Positions 59,717 through 64,000 of a stretch of DNA of 64,000 bases are shown here, piece after piece (within the stretch, counting starts at the first letter, position 1; every line of letters starts with the position of its first letter). Position numbers and translations under genes: made by a program. This DNA is from an uncultured Chitinophagaceae bacterium (lineage in GTDB: Bacteria; Bacteroidota; Bacteroidia; Chitinophagales; Chitinophagaceae): contig CALMED010000047.1 of the NCBI GenBank assembly GCA_937862815.1, forward strand, positions 1 to 64,000, given 5' to 3'. The notes beneath the pieces are model-generated. The model was not told the origin of the DNA and ran no database searches. It saw only the letters and a program-made list of their open reading frames with translations.

Positions 59717-61726
59717 ATGGACTTCGACCGCAAAGATATATCCAATTCCGGACTGATAACGATCTACCGCTCGCTTTTATTACCCCGCCTCATCGAGGAG
59801 AAGATGCTTGTTTTGTTAAGACAAGGCAAAATCAGCAAGTGGTTCAGCGGCATCGGCCAGGAAGCCATCGCCGTAGGCGCCACGTTAGCCCTGCAGGAAG
59901 ATGAATGGATCATGCCCCTGCACCGCAACCTGGGTGTGTTCACCACCCGCAACATGCCGCTGCACAAACTGTTCATGCAATGGCAGGGCAACCAGGAAGG
60001 ATACAGCAAGGGCCGCGAACGCAGCTTTCACTTCGGCAGCCGCGAACACCATGTGTGCGGCATGATCAGTCACCTCGGCCCCCAGCTGGCCATTGCCGAT
60101 GGCGTGGCGTTGGCACACAAACTCCGAAAAGAAAATAAAGTCTCCCTGGCCTTTACCGGCGAGGGCGGCACCAGCGAAGGCGATTTTCATGAGGCGCTCA
60201 ACGTGGCCGCGGTATGGGACCTCCCCGTCATCTTTATCATTGAAAACAACGGCTACGGCCTCAGCACGCCCACGCAGGAACAGTACCGCTGCCGGCACCT
60301 GGTGGACCGGGCCCGTGGCTATGGCATGGAAGGTGTGCAGATTGACGGCAATAACATCCTCACGGTGCTGGATACGGTACAGGGTGTTCGGGACTACTGC
60401 ATCCGGGAACAGCAACCCTACCTCATTGAATGCATGACATTCCGCATGCGGGGGCATGAAGAAGCCAGCGGCACAAAATATGTGCCCAAGCATTTGTTTG
60501 CAACCTGGGAGCAGAAAGACCCGGTGAAAAACTACGAGCAGTTTCTGCTGGGTGAAGGCGTCTTGCGGGAAGAAGACATCAACAACATCCGCGAACAAAC
60601 GAAACAACACATTGAGCAGGAGCTGCTGATGGGGTTCAATGCCCGGCCCATTGAAGTGAATACGGCAATGGAACTGGAAGACCTTTTCGCTCCTGCACCT
60701 GAACCACTGATTGCCCTGCAGAAAAAAGGAGAGGCGCTGGAAACGGCCGGAGTCATTCGGGGTCCGGAGAAACGTTTTATTGACGCCATCAAAGAAGCCC
60801 TGCAGCAAAGCATGGAGCGGAACCCGGAGCTGGTGCTGATGGGACAGGACATTGCCGAATACGGCGGTGCCTTCAAGATCACTGAAGGATTTGTTGAGCA
60901 ATTTGGCCGGGAACGGGTGCGCAACACGCCCATCTGCGAAAGCGCCATTGTGGGTGCGGCGCTGGGATTGAGCCTCGAAGGCATGAAGGCGATGATGGAA
61001 ATGCAGTTCGCCGATTTTGTGAGTGTGGGATTCAACCAGATTGTGAACAACCTGGCGAAAATCCACTACCGGTGGGGACAGAACGCCGATGTGGTGATCC
61101 GCATGCCCACCGGCGCCGGCGTGGGAGCCGGACCCTTTCACAGCCAGAGTAACGAAGCCTGGTTCACCAAGGTACCCGGACTCAAAATCGTTTATCCCTC
61201 CACGCCCTTTGATGCCAAGGGATTGCTGATAGCGGCAATAGAAGACCCCAACCCGGTGCTGTTCTTTGAGCACAAGGCGCTTTACCGCAGCGTGAGCGGA
61301 CAGGTGCCGGAAGAATTTTATTCTATTGAAATAGGCAAAGCCCGCCATGTACGCAGCGGCGATGAGCTGAGCATCATCACCTACGGCGCGGGCGTGCACT
61401 GGGCCCTGGCGTATGCAGACGGGCATCCGGAACTTTCCATAGATATCACCGACCTCCGCTCCCTCGCCCCGCTCGATTACGCTGCCATCCGGGCAGCCGT
61501 GCAACGTACGGGCCGGGTACTGGTGCTGCACGAAGACACGCTCATCAGCGGCATCGGCGGTGAAGTGGCGGCCTGGATAGCGGAGCATTGCTTTGAATGG
61601 CTCGATGCGCCGGTGATGCGCTGCGCATCGCTGGATACGCCCATTCCGTTCAATATGGAGCTCGAGCAGAACTTCCTCGCCAAAGCCCGGCTGCACGAAA
61701 CAGTGATAATGCTGATGGAGTACTGA
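59717..61726 (+). CDS. 2-oxoacid dehydrogenase E1, fused alpha and beta subunits (branched-chain type)
   Basis: 669 residues. Alpha part about 1-320: GRERSFHFGSREHHVCG, and a thiamine-diphosphate site GEGGTSEGDFHEALN...FIIENNGYG at 147-178. Beta part about 345-669: LMGQDIAEYGGAF, RVRNTPICESAIVGAALG, MPTGAGVGAGPFHSQ and PVLFFEHKALYR. This is the decarboxylating E1 of the branched-chain-type 2-oxoacid dehydrogenase, here one chain instead of two; E2 and E3 genes are not in the window. The diphosphate motif begins GEG rather than the common GDG. The gene overlaps the next by 1 nt (TGATG). Confidence 0.95.
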   Translation: MDFDRKDISNSGLITIYRSLLLPRLIEEKMLVLLRQGKISKWFSGIGQEAIAVGATLALQEDEWIMPLHRNLGVFTTRNMPLHKLFMQWQGNQEGYSKGRERSFHFGSREHHVCGMISHLGPQLAIADGVALAHKLRKENKVSLAFTGEGGTSEGDFHEALNVAAVWDLPVIFIIENNGYGLSTPTQEQYRCRHLVDRARGYGMEGVQIDGNNILTVLDTVQGVRDYCIREQQPYLIECMTFRMRGHEEASGTKYVPKHLFATWEQKDPVKNYEQFLLGEGVLREEDINNIREQTKQHIEQELLMGFNARPIEVNTAMELEDLFAPAPEPLIALQKKGEALETAGVIRGPEKRFIDAIKEALQQSMERNPELVLMGQDIAEYGGAFKITEGFVEQFGRERVRNTPICESAIVGAALGLSLEGMKAMMEMQFADFVSVGFNQIVNNLAKIHYRWGQNADVVIRMPTGAGVGAGPFHSQSNEAWFTKVPGLKIVYPSTPFDAKGLLIAAIEDPNPVLFFEHKALYRSVSGQVPEEFYSIEIGKARHVRSGDELSIITYGAGVHWALAYADGHPELSIDITDLRSLAPLDYAAIRAAVQRTGRVLVLHEDTLISGIGGEVAAWIAEHCFEWLDAPVMRCASLDTPIPFNMELEQNFLAKARLHETVIMLMEY

Positions 61727-62349
61727 TGATGCGTATTGCATGTTTCATAGTAGTGCTGTTGCTGTCGTGCGGGGAAAACCAACAGCCAGCACAGCAGAAG
61801 CAACCGGCAACGGTCGCTCCGGTTACAAAACCGGTGGTCGTCTTACAACCGCTGCAACGATTTGACACCAGTACACTTCCTGCACTGGCCGATTCAATTG
61901 CCGCATTTTATCCGGTTACTGTACAGATTGCCCCGCTGAAGACCCTGCCGGAGCATATTTATTACAAACCCCGCAACCGTTACCGGGCCGACCGGATCAT
62001 CCACTGGCTGCGGCTAAATATGGCTGATTCGTTGCGGGTGGTTGTGGGGCTGACTTCACTCGATATCTCCAGTTCCCGGAAAGGGAATTATGATTACGGC
62101 ATTATGGGATTGGGTTACAATCCGGGACACGCCTGCGTGGTATCTTCTTTCCGCCCGGCAAAAACAGCCAGGAATAAATCCCACCTGCAACAGCGGGTGT
62201 TCAAACTGGTGGTGCATGAACTGGGCCACAACTTCGGACTCCCGCACTGTCCCGATCCGGCGTGCATCATGCGGGATGCGGAAGGAAAGATGACGCTCGA
62301 TGAGGAATCGGGGTTGTGTGAGGCCTGCAAAAAGAAGCTGAAAATCTGA
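61726..62349 (+). CDS. Archaemetzincin-like zinc metalloprotease, lipoprotein form
   Basis: 207 residues; start ATG 61726 (TGATG overlap with the preceding stop) or 61729. Signal with lipobox LLLSC, so lipid-anchored. The catalytic motif HELGHNFGLPHC (His164, Glu165, His168, His174) is followed by CIM (Cys180) and CEACKKK (Cys198, Cys201), the archaemetzincin arrangement with a cysteine-bound structural zinc. The preceding region (YPVTVQIAPLKTLP, VVVGLTSLDISS, GIMGLGYNPGHACVVSSF) fits the family. Peptidase substrate unknown. Co-transcribed with the E1 fusion. Confidence 0.92.
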   Translation: MMRIACFIVVLLLSCGENQQPAQQKQPATVAPVTKPVVVLQPLQRFDTSTLPALADSIAAFYPVTVQIAPLKTLPEHIYYKPRNRYRADRIIHWLRLNMADSLRVVVGLTSLDISSSRKGNYDYGIMGLGYNPGHACVVSSFRPAKTARNKSHLQQRVFKLVVHELGHNFGLPHCPDPACIMRDAEGKMTLDEESGLCEACKKKLKI

Positions 62350-62576
62350 AATGAGAGTTTGTGATTTTTTGAACCACAAAAACGCTAAGGAAATCAAGTA
62401 TTGAAGGAGTGAATGACGGAAGGATTGAATGAGGCTGCATTGGCCTATACGCTGCGACCGCAGCGGGAAAACCTTTGTGGCTTTGCGTGAAACCTGTCTC
62501 CGGCAGGCAGGCTCTGGCGCAGAGAAAAGAGAAAATGAGGTTAACGCAGAGGGAAAAGACACTCCAACCTTACACC
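62350..62576. other. Gene-free stretch with dispersed repeat fragments
   Basis: 227 bases between convergent genes, with AAGGAGTGAAT (62404), GGCTTTGCGTGAAA (62479) and GGCGCAGAGAAA (62516) also found at 58674-59006. No gene and no clear terminator. Confidence 0.55.
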
Positions 62577-63413
62577 TTACCACTTCCCTACCCAATACCG
62601 CTGCTCCATTTCGACAAACCGCTGATACAGCAATTTTGTTGCTTCACCCACCGTACCGTTGCCGATGGATTGACTGTTTACCGAAAGGATGGGTATCAGC
62701 CGTTTAGTGGTGCTGGTGACAAATGCTTCGGCCGCGTCCAGCAACTCGTATAATGAAACAGGTCTGCCTTCTACCGGCATAATTTCACGGGCAACCGATA
62801 AAACCTTCTCGCGGGTAATTCCGTTTAGAATATTTTCTGAAGGAGTTAGTAACGTACCTCCCTTGCTGATCATAAACACATTGGAGCGGGGGAGTTCGCT
62901 GCACCATCCGTCATTCACAAACAGCACATCATCGGCACCTGCCGCTTTTACCATGGGCTGCAGCCACACGCCTACCAGGTAGTTGATGCTTTTCACTTCC
63001 GGCAGTTCCCGTACATGTTCATGGGTGATGAGCCGGAAACCCGGATGCATGCTTTCCGGATCCTGCATGGTGAGCGGATGTTCCGTGATGAGCACACGTG
63101 GTGTACCCGGTGTATACATATCAGCGGAGCTTCCTCCCGTAACCGTGATGCGAATGCCGGAGCAGGAAAAGCGGTGCTGCTGCATCAGCAAACGGATCTG
63201 CTCCTTCCATTCCGCCCGGCTGTAGGGCAGTTCCAGGTGCAGGGAAGCTGCGGAACGTTCCAATCGGTCGAGGTGTTCATCCAAAAACAGCGGTATCCCG
63301 TTCTGTGTACGGAAAAAATCGAATACACCATAGCCGCGTTGTACCGACAGATCGTTGACTGGTACAACTGCCTGCTCGAGGGGAAGGAGGGTATGGTTGA
63401 TGATGGCGTACAT
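62577..63413 (-). CDS. PLP-dependent class IV aminotransferase
   Basis: 278 residues, typical for fold-type IV enzymes (branched-chain or D-amino-acid aminotransferase, or aminodeoxychorismate lyase). Features: early SVQRGYGVFDFFRT, the catalytic Lys141 in EVKSINYLVG, the cofactor-binding ELPRSNVFMI, and GITREKVLSVA, with AEAFVTSTTKRLIPI at the C-terminus. The precise substrate cannot be fixed from sequence. It is 7 nt downstream of a D-aminoacylase-type gene, which suggests D-amino-acid use. Confidence 0.9.
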   Translation of the reverse strand: MYAIINHTLLPLEQAVVPVNDLSVQRGYGVFDFFRTQNGIPLFLDEHLDRLERSAASLHLELPYSRAEWKEQIRLLMQQHRFSCSGIRITVTGGSSADMYTPGTPRVLITEHPLTMQDPESMHPGFRLITHEHVRELPEVKSINYLVGVWLQPMVKAAGADDVLFVNDGWCSELPRSNVFMISKGGTLLTPSENILNGITREKVLSVAREIMPVEGRPVSLYELLDAAEAFVTSTTKRLIPILSVNSQSIGNGTVGEATKLLYQRFVEMEQRYWVGKW

Positions 63414-63420
63414 ACTTGTT

Positions 63421-64000
63421 TTATTGCTGATACCCCGGCCCCTTCAACGTAACGCCACCCCGCACACCATTGTGCTTACCGTTTTCCAATGTCAGTTTTC
63501 CGTTCACCAGCACAAAGGAGAAGCCGGTTGAATATTGATGGGGTTGGTCAAAAGTGGACAAATCCTGTACCGTTGCGGGGTCAAACACCACTATATCGGC
63601 TGCCATGCCTTCCCGCAGCAGGCCGCGGTCTTTCAGCTGAAATTTCTGTGCGGGCAGCGAGGTCATGCGGCGGATGGCCTCCTCCAGTGAGATCACTTTT
63701 TCTTCCCGTACATATTTGCCCAGTACCCGGGCATTGGTGCCATAACCCCGGGGATGCGGCACGCCGGCACCGAAGATGCGGATACTGGCATCGCTGGCAA
63801 ACATGTTGAAGGGATACTGCATGATGCGCTTCACGTCGGGCTCACTCATACCGTGAAACACCATGGAAGCACCGCCGTTGATCATCATTTCGATCACTGT
63901 TTCGGCTTCGGCTTTTGCCTTGTGCTTTCTTCCCTTGATGCGATTGACCTGTTCAATACTCCTGCCGTTCAGCGTGGTGTCGAACCGGTAGTAGGCCACT
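63421..64000 (-). CDS. D-aminoacylase-type amidohydrolase, C-terminal part
   Basis: Only the last ~193 residues are in the window; the frame is open to the right edge and the start lies beyond. Visible features: MVFHGMSEPDVKRIMQYPFNMFASDASIRIF (with the metal-binding Asp region), HPRGYGTNARVLGKYVRE, SLEEAIRRMTSLPAQKF, DRGLLREGMAADIVVFDPATV, and GKLTLENG near the end. This is the N-acyl-D-amino-acid deacylase branch of the amidohydrolases, which releases D-amino acids from their N-acyl forms. The neighbouring aminotransferase may act on the product. Confidence 0.92.
   Translation of the reverse strand, partial: VAYYRFDTTLNGRSIEQVNRIKGRKHKAKAEAETVIEMMINGGASMVFHGMSEPDVKRIMQYPFNMFASDASIRIFGAGVPHPRGYGTNARVLGKYVREEKVISLEEAIRRMTSLPAQKFQLKDRGLLREGMAADIVVFDPATVQDLSTFDQPHQYSTGFSFVLVNGKLTLENGKHNGVRGGVTLKGPGYQQ

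Overview
The window looks like a chromosomal segment of a high-GC member of the Bacteroidota, most probably Chitinophagia/Chitinophagaceae. Evidence from the sequence: three very large proteins with type IX secretion (T9SS) type B C-terminal domains, a PorP/SprF-type outer-membrane protein, DUF4397, DUF4377/META and NlpE-type lipoproteins, a fused E1 alpha/beta 2-oxoacid dehydrogenase, futalosine-pathway menaquinone synthesis (mqnC), promoter-like TAnnTTTG boxes and no obvious Shine-Dalgarno sequences. The genus cannot be fixed from sequence alone. No rRNA, tRNA, CRISPR array, prophage or intact IS element was seen.

Layout. 1-4650: two overlapping genes sharing an uncharacterised module, selD, a small membrane protein and a CotH-family lipoprotein. 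4748-20696: a surface-protein and signalling region. A PorP/SprF protein and a 1125-residue T9SS type B Asp-box protein are transcribed leftward. Diverging from them is a probable four-gene operon: a giant IgGFc-binding/PKD type B protein, a LuxR-type response regulator, a second IgGFc-binding/PKD protein, and a propeller-type sensor histidine kinase. 20700-25746: a DinB-like protein and a nitric-oxide-type signalling cassette, made of an H-NOX haem sensor, an HNOBA/PAS hybrid kinase with receiver and Hpt domains, and a LuxR-type response regulator. 25993-31581: an esterase and a run of exported or membrane proteins of unknown function, one of them a CAP-domain protein. 31691-37334: a large M16 peptidase, a DUF4397 lipoprotein, a small membrane protein, a 574-base mosaic of repeats, and an alpha/beta hydrolase. 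37596-45246: an AsmA-like protein, then a rearranged area with three copies of a palindromic element and a truncated duplicate of a neighbouring gene, plus a lipase-like protein, an LRR protein, a 33-residue membrane peptide and an EEP-family hydrolase. 45411-50171: an outer-membrane beta-barrel, a W/Y-rich exported protein, aqpZ, and lipoproteins of which two carry META domains. 50407-54676: a hydrolase, an XRE-regulator/membrane-protein pair, an LLM flavoprotein and mqnC. 54845-64000: an aspartyl-protease/PDZ protein, an M16 active/inactive pair, a YvlD-like membrane protein, a mini-protein that is little more than a signal peptide plus a T9SS type A-like tail, the E1 fusion, an archaemetzincin-like lipoprotein, a class IV aminotransferase and the 3' part of a D-aminoacylase-type amidohydrolase.

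How it fits together. The dominant theme is the cell envelope: many products carry signal peptides or lipoboxes. The strongest functional module is the H-NOX/HNOBA phosphorelay (sensor, kinase, receiver, Hpt, output regulator). The most unusual architecture is the interleaving of two paralogous giant adhesin-like proteins with two-component signalling genes. Long antisense ORFs are common because of GC-rich codon usage and are not annotated. Starts were moved downstream where an internal Met begins a convincing signal peptide or family-typical N-terminus.
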